The notes under the pieces: model-generated
Database searches by the model: none
Told to the model about the DNA's origin: nothing
Seen by the model: the letters and a program-made list of their open reading frames with translations, nothing else
Made by a program: the position numbers and the translations under genes
Shown: positions 32,451 to 42,298 of the stretch, piece after piece
Position numbering within the stretch: the stretch's first letter is position 1
Layout: the number at the start of each line of letters is the position of its first letter
DNA from: an uncultured Oscillospiraceae bacterium
Lineage (GTDB): Bacteria; Bacillota; Clostridia; Oscillospirales; Oscillospiraceae
Assembly: GCA_910587505.1 (NCBI GenBank)
Contig: CAJULD010000009.1
Location: forward strand, 1 to 64,000
Direction of reading: 5' to 3'
DNA length: 64,000 bases

Positions 32451-32684
32451 ATGAGAAAAGTTCAGATGCCCGAATTTTCTGCCCGACTAAAAGAGCTTCG
32501 GAGAGAAAAACGGGTAAAGCAAAAAGATATGGCAGCGATTTTGGAGTGTACAGAAAATCATTATCAACAAATTGAATATGGGAATATTAATGTTCCGTCT
32601 TTGACGCTGGAAGCACTGGCCGACTATTTCGGGGTATCCACCGACTATCTGCTGGGCAGGAGCGACGACCGCCGGACGCTATAG
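32451..32684 (+). CDS. XRE-family transcriptional regulator
   Basis: 77-aa protein that is almost all a Cro/C1-type HTH: FSARLKELRREKRVKQKDMAAILECTENHYQQIEYGNINVPSLTLEALADYFGVSTDYLLG. GGAGG lies 5 nt before the ATG at 32451. The longer frame from 32241 crosses the divergent promoter and is not used. AT content is higher than in its neighbours, which hints at recent acquisition. It probably regulates itself and the 78-aa gene through the palindrome at 32394-32419. Confidence 0.9.
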   Translation: MRKVQMPEFSARLKELRREKRVKQKDMAAILECTENHYQQIEYGNINVPSLTLEALADYFGVSTDYLLGRSDDRRTL

Positions 32685-32984
32685 CAGCGAGCCCCAGGGC
32701 TGCTGAAATCCGCCCACAGGGCGCATCCGCAGGAGTAAGCACCACTGGCGGCCCATAGCACCACGCGGGAGAGCCAGTCCACCAGATCGTAGCGCAAATA
32801 ATAACCCCCGTAATAAGGTATTGCGCTGAGGCGCGATGCCCAAGGGATTCTTAAACCGTAGGTTTAAGCGCGTTTTTGCCTGCTTTTGCCGCGGGGCAAA
32901 AGCAGGCTCCGGGCTATCGGAAAAGAAAAATCCGCCGCGCCCTGTGGGCGCGGGAAAAAATCTATCATAACAGGAGAAAAAATC
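32685..32984. other. 300-bp alaS leader region with hairpins, no gene
   Basis: No SD-backed frame. It contains CTTAAACC-GTA-GGTTTAAG (about 32850-32868), a perfect 13-bp GCCTGCTTTTGCC hairpin (32878-32890/32895-32907) and a CCGCGCCC-TGT-GGGCGCGG hairpin (near 32936). No T-box motif is present in this stretch, although alaS is often T-box controlled in Firmicutes. Confidence 0.6.
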
Positions 32985-35651
<2,667 letters not shown>

Positions 35652-35658
35652 GGTATAC

Positions 35659-35684
35659 ATTCTTTTTCTTGAAAGAAAAAGAAT
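35659..35684 (+). terminator. Hairpin after alaS
   Basis: ATTCTTTTTCTT and AAGAAAAAGAAT form a perfect 12-bp stem with a 2-nt loop, 7 nt after the alaS stop. It belongs to the same family as the hairpins at 561-590 and 13489-13514. No GC-rich stem, so termination strength is uncertain. Confidence 0.5.
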
Positions 35685-35790
35685 CAAAAAGAACTTTTAA
35701 TGAGGATGACAAGAGATGATCTGCGGCGCTTTCGAGCGCCGGATATTACAACACGCTCGGCATCGAGCGGGAATGAGAGGAGGGCTCTCC

Positions 35791-35970
35791 ATGCTCCCGC
35801 AGGACCCTGCGATTCTGCTGAGCTGTGTGAATACCTGGCTCCGGGACGAGTACGACAGTCTGGACAGCCTGTGCGGCAGTCTGGGTATCTCTCCCGCAAA
35901 GCTGGCCGAAAAGCTGGCGGGAGCCGGCTATGTCTACGACGAGAAGAGCAACCAGTTCAGAACCATTTGA
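35791..35970 (+). CDS. DUF4250-family small protein
   Basis: 59 aa, the typical length of DUF4250: LPQDPAILLSCVNTWLRDEYDSLDSLCGSLGISPAKLAEKLAGAGYVYDEKSNQF. The family is widespread in Clostridia and of unknown function. The ATG at 35791 has GAGGAGGG 6 nt upstream. The frame to 35716 continues upstream without SD. It probably forms a short operon with the cupin and HIT genes. Confidence 0.85.
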   Translation: MLPQDPAILLSCVNTWLRDEYDSLDSLCGSLGISPAKLAEKLAGAGYVYDEKSNQFRTI

Positions 35971-35986
35971 AAGGAGAACCGCCACG

Positions 35987-36313
35987 CTGATTGATTTTTC
36001 TAAAATGGAGGAGCAGGTTATCCCCGGTTTCCTGGGCGGGGAGGGCACGTTCCGCACCAGAATGCGGGTGGACGGGCTGGGCAAAATCATGCGCGCCTCG
36101 CTGGAGCCCGGCTCCTCCATCGGAGAACACACCCACGAGACCAGCAGCGAGATTATCTATATTCTGTCAGGGACGGGAAAGGTGCTTTATGACGGCGGGT
36201 ACGAGCCCCTGTCCGCCGGAAGCTGTCACTACTGCCCCAGGGGCCACGCCCACAGCCTGATTAACGACAGCGATGAGCTCCTGGAGTTTTTCGCCGTTGT
36301 GCCCGTACAGTAA
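35987..36313 (+). CDS. Single-domain cupin protein
   Basis: About 108 aa. The cupin core is clear: GSSIGEHTHETSSEIIYILSGTGKVLYDGG (motif 1, with metal-type HxH and E) and HYCPRGHAHSLINDSDELLEFFAVVP (motif 2). The conserved LIDFSKMEEQVIPGFLGGEG suggests that translation starts before the first internal ATG (36005). AAAGGAG is followed after 10 nt by CTG (35987), a rare start codon; ATG at 36005 is the alternative and would drop six residues. Ligand and role are unknown. Confidence 0.8.
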   Translation: MIDFSKMEEQVIPGFLGGEGTFRTRMRVDGLGKIMRASLEPGSSIGEHTHETSSEIIYILSGTGKVLYDGGYEPLSAGSCHYCPRGHAHSLINDSDELLEFFAVVPVQ

Positions 36314-36328
36314 AAAGGAGGAGAACCC

Positions 36329-36673
36329 ATGTCTGACTGCCTGTTCTGCAAAATCGCCGCTGGGGAGATTCCCAGCAAAAAGGTCTACGAAGACGACCTG
36401 TGCTATGCTTTCTGTGACATCAATCCCCAGGCGCCCACCCATTTCCTGGTGGTGCCCAGGGCGCACATCCAGTCCGTCTCCGCCGTGACGGAGGAGAACG
36501 CCCCCGTGGTGGGACACATCTTCGCCGTCATCGCCAGGCTCTCGGAGGAGCTGGGCTTTGCGGGCTCCGGCTACCGTGTGGTCTCCAACATCGGCGAGGC
36601 GGGCCAGCAGACCGTGCCCCACCTGCACTTCCATGTCCTGGCGGGGCGGGATATGACCTGGCCTCCGGGCTGA
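36329..36673 (+). CDS. HIT-family nucleotide hydrolase/transferase (Hint type)
   Basis: 114-aa histidine triad protein. CLFCKIAAGEIPSKKVYEDD begins the domain, NPQAPTHFLVVPRAHI is in the middle, and the active site HLHFHVLAGRDMTWPPG ends it. Hint proteins cleave AMP from phosphoramidates. GGAGG is well placed before the ATG. The protein ends soon after the triad and the operon ends at a strong hairpin. Confidence 0.95.
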   Translation: MSDCLFCKIAAGEIPSKKVYEDDLCYAFCDINPQAPTHFLVVPRAHIQSVSAVTEENAPVVGHIFAVIARLSEELGFAGSGYRVVSNIGEAGQQTVPHLHFHVLAGRDMTWPPG

Positions 36674-36682
36674 TATTTTTCC

Positions 36683-36730
36683 TGAAAGAAGCAGGGGGCC
36701 GGCGTTTTTGCCTGCCCCCTGCTTCTTTCA
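36683..36730 (+). terminator. Terminator after the HIT gene
   Basis: TGAAAGAAGCAGGGGGC at 36683-36699 is perfectly inverted at 36714-36730, a 17-bp stem with a 14-nt loop, 10 nt after the stop. It also faces the end of the convergent gntR gene. Confidence 0.8.
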
Positions 36731-36821
36731 CATGACCTCCGCGTGAAAAGTCGCTTTGCGGTGCTTTTCGCGCCTGACCCGCCGAAGGTATTGCGAAACC
36801 GGCGATATACTTCAAGAAATA

Positions 36822-37535
36822 TTATCTGTGGTGTCCCGACATTCCCTGCAATTTTCCGAAGCCTCCCCGGCTGTATTGCAGAGAGTAGCCGATCCGCTTC
36901 CCGTCCTGACGGACGAACACGCGCTCAATCAGAAGCAGCGGCTCTCCCACCGCGCACTGCATCGCCTGGGAAACCCGCTCGGTGGCCCCCACCGCCCGGA
37001 CTTCTATGGACGCATAGAAGTCAAAGGAATCTACCTTTGCCAGAGTGATGTCCGGCAATACCGCAAAGCGAAGCTCGCTCTCCACCGAAGGGTACGCCCG
37101 CTCATAGGGCACATACTTGATATCGTAGGCCACGGTCTCTCCTCTGGCGTTCCGGGTGATCTGAGAGAGCTCGATGACCTTCTGACTGGCGGAGATTTCC
37201 AGCTTTTGCTGCACGGTTTCGTCGGGAAGGATGCCGTGGATATCGCTGTAGTGAGTGGTGCAGCCCTCCAGATTCTCGGTAAAGGTCAGGGTAAAATCGC
37301 TGTGGTTGGGCGTTTGCACAAAATAGCCGATTTTGGGACGGGAAAAAACCAGTCCCTCCTGCTCCAGCGCCTTCAGTCCCTTACGCACGGTTTCCCGGCT
37401 GGCGCCGAATTCCCTGCAAAGCTGCTTTTCCGACGGGAGCATATCCCCCGGATGGAACTTCCCGCTGAAGATCTGGCTGCGCAGCTTACTGTAAATCGCG
37501 CCATATACTGTGGTGCGTTCAGCGTGCCTCTCCAT
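36822..37535 (-). CDS. GntR/HutC-family transcriptional regulator (UTRA domain)
   Basis: 237 aa. An N-terminal winged helix (YGAIYSKLRSQIFSGKFHPGDMLPSEKQLCREFGASRETVRKGLKALEQEGLVFSRPKIGYFV) is followed by a UTRA effector domain ending AVGEPLLLIERVFVRQDGKRIGYSLQYSRG. The start lies inside the 3' end of the corrinoid-protein gene (17-nt overlap), so it is made with that protein. It is the only regulator in the corrinoid island, so it is the likely reader of the shared motif at 38411 and 47034. The ligand is unknown. Confidence 0.9.
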   Translation of the reverse strand: MERHAERTTVYGAIYSKLRSQIFSGKFHPGDMLPSEKQLCREFGASRETVRKGLKALEQEGLVFSRPKIGYFVQTPNHSDFTLTFTENLEGCTTHYSDIHGILPDETVQQKLEISASQKVIELSQITRNARGETVAYDIKYVPYERAYPSVESELRFAVLPDITLAKVDSFDFYASIEVRAVGATERVSQAMQCAVGEPLLLIERVFVRQDGKRIGYSLQYSRGGFGKLQGMSGHHR

Positions 37536-38169
37536 ATTTTTCCCTCACCACCTTCTTGCAGAAATTGACCGTTTCCAACGGGTCATAGGCCCAGGCGTCC
37601 GCGCCGATCAGCTCCCGCTGATATTCGCTGGCGCACAGGCCGCCTATGAGAATCCCCACCTGACTGCGCAGCCCCTCCTGCTCCAGCAGCGCCATCGTCC
37701 GCTTCATGGCTTCCCTCGCTATGGTCAGCACGCCGCTCATGAGCAGCACGTCCGGCCGGTAGGTGCGCAGGGCATACAAAAACCGCTCCGGCTTCACGTC
37801 CACACCCAGATCAAACACCTCGAAATGCTCCGCCCGAAGCAGGCTTACAACAATGTCCTTCCCGATGTCATGAATGTCCCCCTCCACCACGCCGATCACG
37901 ATCCGCCCGATGGGCATCATCCGGTTTTCAGACATTACGGGCATCAGCACCCGCAGCGCGTCCCGGTAGATCATGCCGGAGACGATCAGATCCGCGATGA
38001 AATACTCGCCGTTTTCAAAACGCTTTCCCACGTTATTGACGCCGATATTCAGGCTCATCTGAATGGCGTTGACGCTGAAGCCCCCGTCGATCATGCGCTG
38101 CACATAATCCATGACTTCTTCCTCGTTCAGCTCCGTCATGGCGTTGATAAGGGAATCCCGGTAGTTCAT
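37519..38169 (-). CDS. Methyltransferase cognate corrinoid protein, copy 1
   Basis: 216 aa. An N-terminal helical cap (LINAMTELNEEEVMDYVQRMIDGGFSVNAIQMSLNIGVNNVGKRFENGEYFIADLIVSG) and a B12-binding Rossmann domain with VVEGDIHDIGKDIVVSLLRAEHFEVFDLGVDV; the DxHxxG motif gives the lower histidine ligand of cobalt. Such proteins carry the methyl group between two methyltransferases. The ATG at 38167-38169 has GGAG upstream. It is translated with the GntR gene and is divergent from the DUF1638/activator operon. Confidence 0.93.
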   Translation of the reverse strand: MNYRDSLINAMTELNEEEVMDYVQRMIDGGFSVNAIQMSLNIGVNNVGKRFENGEYFIADLIVSGMIYRDALRVLMPVMSENRMMPIGRIVIGVVEGDIHDIGKDIVVSLLRAEHFEVFDLGVDVKPERFLYALRTYRPDVLLMSGVLTIAREAMKRTMALLEQEGLRSQVGILIGGLCASEYQRELIGADAWAYDPLETVNFCKKVVREKYGEAR

Positions 38170-38474
38170 GGCTGTTTGCTCCTTGTCTGCGTATTTTATC
38201 CATATATTCCTGTAAACCCGCTGTTCTGAAAACATTTTATCATAAAATCCGTGAAATGGGAATCTTTTTTTAAGACAGAAATCAATTTTCCCCCTGTCAG
38301 CGGAAGGATTTGCTTTTCGCCCACGCGAAAAGCAACAACGATTCCGCCACGGCCCCGGCGAAAAAACTTTCCCGTTTGCCTTGACAGAAAAGCCCTTATT
38401 TAGTATCTTATATAGACAAGAAGCTTATATAAAGAAAACTCCGGCGGAACGCCGGGATCCAGGGAGAGAACCGT
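38170..38474. other. 305-bp divergent control region of the corrinoid island
   Basis: No gene. It holds an 11-bp TTGCTTTTCGC hairpin (38310-38335), the promoter and operator of the DUF1638 operon (38381-38431) and, on the minus strand, an AT-rich zone at 38200-38260 that should contain the promoter of the corrinoid-protein gene; I cannot fix its boxes. A GACAAGGAG segment near 38181-38189 (minus) partly resembles the shared operator. Confidence 0.6.
38381..38431 (+). promoter_or_regulatory. Promoter and putative GntR operator of the DUF1638-activator operon
   Basis: TTGACA (38381-38386), 17-nt spacer, TATCTT (38404-38409). Just downstream, TATAGACAAGAAGCTTATA at 38411-38429 covers the expected start site. 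The same 19-bp motif, 17/19 identical, lies inside the promoter at 47032-47060. Binding there would block initiation. Confidence 0.75.
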
Positions 38475-39146
38475 ATGTCCACCGCCGTCATTTCCTGCAG
38501 GACAATAGAAGCCGAAGTCCGCTCCGCCATGGCGCAGGCGGGATGCCGGGCGGAAGTCCGCTGGCTGGAATCCGGCCTGCACAATGTTCCAAAGCTCCTC
38601 AACGCCCGGCTGCAGGAGCTGCTGGACCAGTGCACGGACGCCGGAAGCGTCCTGCTGGCCATGAGCTTTTGCGGAAACGCTGCGGCCGGACTGCGTACGG
38701 GAGAGTTTCAGCTGGTTATCCCAAGATGCGACGACTGTATCACGCTGCTGCTTGGCTCCGCGGAGCGCCGCGCCGGAATCAGCGCCACCTATTTCCTCAC
38801 GGAAGGGTGGCTGAAGGGCGAGCGCAGCATCCGGGCCGAATATGAGGCCTGCCTGAAAAAGTATGGTGAAAAGCGGGGAAAGCACATTTTTTCCGTCATG
38901 TTTGCCCACTATCGCAATCTGGCGCTGCTGGATACCGGCTGCTGCGATCTGCCTCCGACAGAGGCTGAAATTCGCCGGATCGCGGAAACGCTGGGTCTGC
39001 GGTACGTATCTATCCCCGGCACACTGGATTACCTGAAGGCCCTGTTTACCGGGGACTGGAGCGGCGGGCGCTTTACCGTCATCCCGCCCCATTCCACCGT
39101 TCCGGCAAGCGGCTGCGCCTTCGACGGACAGGGAGGATGCCAATGA
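38475..39146 (+). CDS. DUF1638-domain protein
   Basis: 223 aa; the pattern VISCRTIEAEVRSAM, LESGLHNVPKLLNARLQELLDQ, LLAMSFCGNAAAGLRTGEFQLVIPRCDDCITLLLGS and TYFLTEGWLKGE is that of DUF1638, a family repeatedly found with corrinoid methyltransferase genes, whose role has not been fixed as far as I know. Several conserved Cys (CGN, RCDDC) suggest metal or cofactor handling. The SD GGGAGAG precedes the ATG at 38475. Its stop overlaps the activator start as ATGA, so the two are coupled. Confidence 0.82.
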   Translation: MSTAVISCRTIEAEVRSAMAQAGCRAEVRWLESGLHNVPKLLNARLQELLDQCTDAGSVLLAMSFCGNAAAGLRTGEFQLVIPRCDDCITLLLGSAERRAGISATYFLTEGWLKGERSIRAEYEACLKKYGEKRGKHIFSVMFAHYRNLALLDTGCCDLPPTEAEIRRIAETLGLRYVSIPGTLDYLKALFTGDWSGGRFTVIPPHSTVPASGCAFDGQGGCQ

Positions 39147-40612
39147 CGCACCATATTCTGATTGTTCCCGGACGCGCCAGGCTGGAGGCCGCAGACGGCG
39201 CAAATCTTCTGGAGGTTCTCCGCAGCGCCGGTTATGCCCCTGCCGCCCCCTGCGGCGGAGCGGGGCGGTGCCGCAAGTGCCGGGTGACCGTAAACGGCGG
39301 GGAGGCCCTTGCCTGTCAGACCGCCGTGGGGGAAGACATGACGGTAGAGGTCCCGGCTTGCAGCGGTGAAAAGATCCTGACGGCCGGACAGGCCGCGCCG
39401 GTCCCCGTTGAACCGGTAAAGCCCGGATACCTCATCGCCTTCGACGCCGGCACCACCACCCTCGTCTGCTTTCTTCTCTCTCCTTCCGGAGAGGAGCTCG
39501 CCGCGGAGAGCATGTCAAATCCCCAGGCGCCTTACGGCGCGGACGTTATTTCCCGCATCCAGCAGGCTATGGACGGCAAAATGGAGGAGTTGACCGGCGT
39601 ACTGCGCCGGGGCATGACAGAGCTGATCGAAAAATGCTGCGGGCAGGCGGGCGTTTCTCCCGAAGAGATCGGCGTCATCAGTGTGGTGGGCAACCCCTGC
39701 ATGCAGCAGCTTTTTCTTGGCATCCCACCGGCCAATCTCGCGGCCGTCCCCTTCGTCCCCGTCCTGACGGAGGCGGAGATCCGCAGAGCGGAGCAATACC
39801 TTCCCATCTGTCCCGCAGCGGACCTGCTGATTGTTCCGGATGTCTCCGGCTACGTCGGAGCGGACACGGTGGCGGGCGTACTGGCGACGCGGATGTATGA
39901 GTCGAAGGCTACTGCTTTGATGGTGGACATCGGAACCAACGGTGAAATGGTCCTGATCCACCGGGGGAAGATGACCGCCTGCTCCACGGCGGCAGGTCCG
40001 GCCCTGGAGGGCGCAAACATCCGGTTTGGCATGCGGGGCGCGCGGGGAGCCATCGACCACGCCTGGCTGGAGGACAGCCGGCTGCGCTGGAGCGTGATCG
40101 GCGGCGGCGACGCCTCCGGCATCTGCGGCTCCGGCATGATTGACATCATCGCGGCTCTTCTGGAGCAAAAGCTTCTCAATTGCCGCGGGCGCATCCAGAG
40201 CACGGAGGAGCGGGACGGGCAGCGAATCATCCCTCTGACGTCCCGCCTCTATCTTACCCAGGAGGACATCCGGCAGGTCCAGATGGCCAAGGGCGCGATA
40301 TCCGCCGGCATCCGGCTGATGTGCGCCCACCTCGGCATCACGGCGGCAGATATCGATGAGGTCATCCTCGCGGGCGCCTTCGGCTCTTTCCTGGACCCCG
40401 GAAGCGCCTGCGCCATCGGCCTGCTCCCTCAGGAGCTGTCCGGAAAAATTGTTCCGGCCGGCAACATCGCGGGCGCGGGCGCAAAGCTGCTGGCGCTCAG
40501 CAAATCGCAGCTGGCGGTGTCGCAGACGCTGGCCCGGCGGATCGAGTTCATCGAGCTGGCCGGCTTCCCCGCTTTTCAGCGAACCTTTGCGAAAAGCATG
40601 ATGTTTCCATAA
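39143..40612 (+). CDS. Reductive activator of corrinoid proteins (RamA/RACE-like, 2Fe-2S plus ASKHA ATPase)
   Basis: 489 aa. The N-terminal ferredoxin-like domain has CGGAGRCRKCRV...ACQT (four Cys for a 2Fe-2S cluster, residues about 34-60). A linker leads to an ASKHA-type ATPase domain (DUF4445): AFDAGTTTLVCFLL, VVGNPCMQQLFLG, VPDVSGYVGADTVAGVLA, MVDIGTNGEMVLI, CSTAAGPALEGANI and ILAGAFGSFLDP. Members reduce inactive Co(II) corrinoid to Co(I) at the cost of ATP. It serves the corrinoid proteins encoded on both sides. The ATG at 39143 overlaps the DUF1638 stop. Confidence 0.92.
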   Translation: MTHHILIVPGRARLEAADGANLLEVLRSAGYAPAAPCGGAGRCRKCRVTVNGGEALACQTAVGEDMTVEVPACSGEKILTAGQAAPVPVEPVKPGYLIAFDAGTTTLVCFLLSPSGEELAAESMSNPQAPYGADVISRIQQAMDGKMEELTGVLRRGMTELIEKCCGQAGVSPEEIGVISVVGNPCMQQLFLGIPPANLAAVPFVPVLTEAEIRRAEQYLPICPAADLLIVPDVSGYVGADTVAGVLATRMYESKATALMVDIGTNGEMVLIHRGKMTACSTAAGPALEGANIRFGMRGARGAIDHAWLEDSRLRWSVIGGGDASGICGSGMIDIIAALLEQKLLNCRGRIQSTEERDGQRIIPLTSRLYLTQEDIRQVQMAKGAISAGIRLMCAHLGITAADIDEVILAGAFGSFLDPGSACAIGLLPQELSGKIVPAGNIAGAGAKLLALSKSQLAVSQTLARRIEFIELAGFPAFQRTFAKSMMFP

Positions 40613-40616
40613 TGTG

Positions 40617-40657
40617 AGAGGGAGCGCCCGCCGGGTTTTCCGGCGGGCGCTCCCTCT
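40617..40657 (+). terminator. Terminator after the corrinoid activator gene
   Basis: AGAGGGAGCGCCCGCCGG and CCGGCGGGCGCTCCCTCT form an 18-bp perfect stem with a 5-nt loop, 4 nt after the stop. Confidence 0.85.
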
Positions 40658-40663
40658 GTGTGT

Positions 40664-40690
40664 CAAAAAAGTGGCACAGCCACTTTTTTG
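40664..40690. repeat. CAAAAAAGTGGC hairpin, copy 1
   Basis: Perfect 12-bp stem CAAAAAAGTGGC/GCCACTTTTTTG with an ACA loop. The same hairpin with a GCA loop is at 45127-45153; flanking TGT and GAG are also shared. On the minus strand it follows the GPH transporter gene, and its T-run makes it a possible terminator for that operon. Confidence 0.8.
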
Positions 40691-40766
40691 AGAAGGGTAT
40701 CGCTTCGCTCTGCGCCTCAGTTGTGCGCCTGTAGCGCACAATCCGACGCTCGCTCCGCGCACCGGT

Positions 40767-42140
40767 TCAGTCTCCGCCCATCGCTCCGTTCTTCAGCCGG
40801 TAGACCTCCGCCATTTTCTGGTCGCTCAGCCTGTAGAACGCAAAGGGGATCAGACTGGCCGCTGTCATCGCTGACGCGCCGATGGTGACGATCCAGCGGA
40901 TCGACTGGGCGAGCGCGGCGGATTCCGCCGCCAGAGCCGCGTCATAGCCAATAAGCGCCAGCGAGAACGAGGCGATGCCCCCGCCAATCAGAGAGGCGAG
41001 GGTGTTGGCCGTCCCGCTGACGGAGACGGTAAAGCTCCTTGCCCGCAATCCCCGCACATACTCGTTGTAATCGGCAATGTCGGTAATGAACGCGTAGCTC
41101 ATGCCGCCGCCCAGGACAAGCCAGAAGTTGTTGAGCGCCATAAAGAAGACAAAGGGAACCACCGTCTTTCCGAAGAAAAAAGCGCACAGCGTGGACAGGC
41201 AGGACAAAGCCGCTGTCGCCCGGAAAATCGCAGTCTTGCTGCACTTCACAGAAAGGGGCCTGAGCGCCAGCACCGCCAGAATCTGCACAATGGAAGTGGT
41301 AGACAGGTAGAGTGTCATGCCGCCTTCTGCCTTCAGAACGTAGTTGAAGTAATACACCATCACAGCCGGAATCGCCACGGATACCGAATTGCGGATCACA
41401 CTGGACAGGAAATACGCCAGCATCGGTCCGGTCAGACATCGGAAATTCTCCCGCAGAGAGATTCTCGACGCTGCCCGCTCACTCCTGTCCGGGTGCTCAT
41501 CGTTGTCATAGGGTCTGGCCATCCGGAAAACGGCCGCCATACAGACGATAATGATTGCTCCGTAGAGCAGCGACGAGACGATGTAACCGGTGGTAATCCG
41601 TCCGAAGCCGTAAAGCAGCCTGACGCCGGTCACACTGTACAGCAGGGAGGCAGCCACCGCTCCGTACTGACTCCCAACGGCAAGGCGCATCACGTCCTGC
41701 CGGCTGCGGCTGATCCTGCCGGGGAGCGCCCGGAAGGCAACCCACATGAAGTTATAGCCCCAGTACACAATCAGATACAATCCGGGGAAAACAATCAGAT
41801 AGACGCCCTCCGGAAGATGATATTTCGTAAAGAGCAGCACCAGCGTACCGCCGCACCACACGCCGCCCACCAGAAGCCACGGGCGGTATTTGCCGCCCCT
41901 CAGCTTTACCCGGTCGATGGCGATGCCGCCCACCAGAATGCCCGCCGTCTCAAAAACCTGAACAAGGGTATAGATCGCCGCCGCGGTTGCCGTGGGAAAC
42001 TGCAGCACGTCCGTCAGGTAGTACATGAGGTAGTACCCGATGAACATGATGAAGAAGGTGAAGGAAAAATCTCCCAGCGCGTAGATGCAGACCGTCCTCC
42101 GGCTGATCCTGTCCTGCAAATCTGTTGTCACTCTGTTCAT
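40767..42140 (-). CDS. GPH/MFS-family cation symporter, copy 1
   Basis: 457-aa membrane protein with 12 predicted spans of the glycoside-pentoside-hexuronide:cation symporter (MelB-like) family. Markers: YALGDFSFTFFIMFIGYYLMYYLTDVLQ at the start, GGIAIDRVKLRGGKYRPWLLVGG after span 2 and GPMLAYFLSSVIRNSVS in the second half. It is the last gene of the minus-strand corrinoid operon. Substrates of this family are mostly sugars and glycosides; here a methylated or glycosylated compound is a reasonable guess, not a finding. Confidence 0.87.
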   Translation of the reverse strand: MNRVTTDLQDRISRRTVCIYALGDFSFTFFIMFIGYYLMYYLTDVLQFPTATAAAIYTLVQVFETAGILVGGIAIDRVKLRGGKYRPWLLVGGVWCGGTLVLLFTKYHLPEGVYLIVFPGLYLIVYWGYNFMWVAFRALPGRISRSRQDVMRLAVGSQYGAVAASLLYSVTGVRLLYGFGRITTGYIVSSLLYGAIIIVCMAAVFRMARPYDNDEHPDRSERAASRISLRENFRCLTGPMLAYFLSSVIRNSVSVAIPAVMVYYFNYVLKAEGGMTLYLSTTSIVQILAVLALRPLSVKCSKTAIFRATAALSCLSTLCAFFFGKTVVPFVFFMALNNFWLVLGGGMSYAFITDIADYNEYVRGLRARSFTVSVSGTANTLASLIGGGIASFSLALIGYDAALAAESAALAQSIRWIVTIGASAMTAASLIPFAFYRLSDQKMAEVYRLKNGAMGGD

Positions 42141-42298
42141 ATGGACGCTCCCTTTTCCACCGCATGCTTTGGAGTATATATTGAAAAGATCAGAAAGAAC
42201 TTCGGGACGGAATATTGCCGCAGCATCTCAAACAGGGGAGACTGCCTGCGCGGTCTCCCCTGTAGTGTGTCCGGATCCTGTCCGCCGAAATATGAGAC

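Noticed and set aside
36683..36730. Attachment site or insertion-element end
   Set aside because: The 17-bp inverted repeat fits a terminator between convergent genes; there is no transposase nearby.
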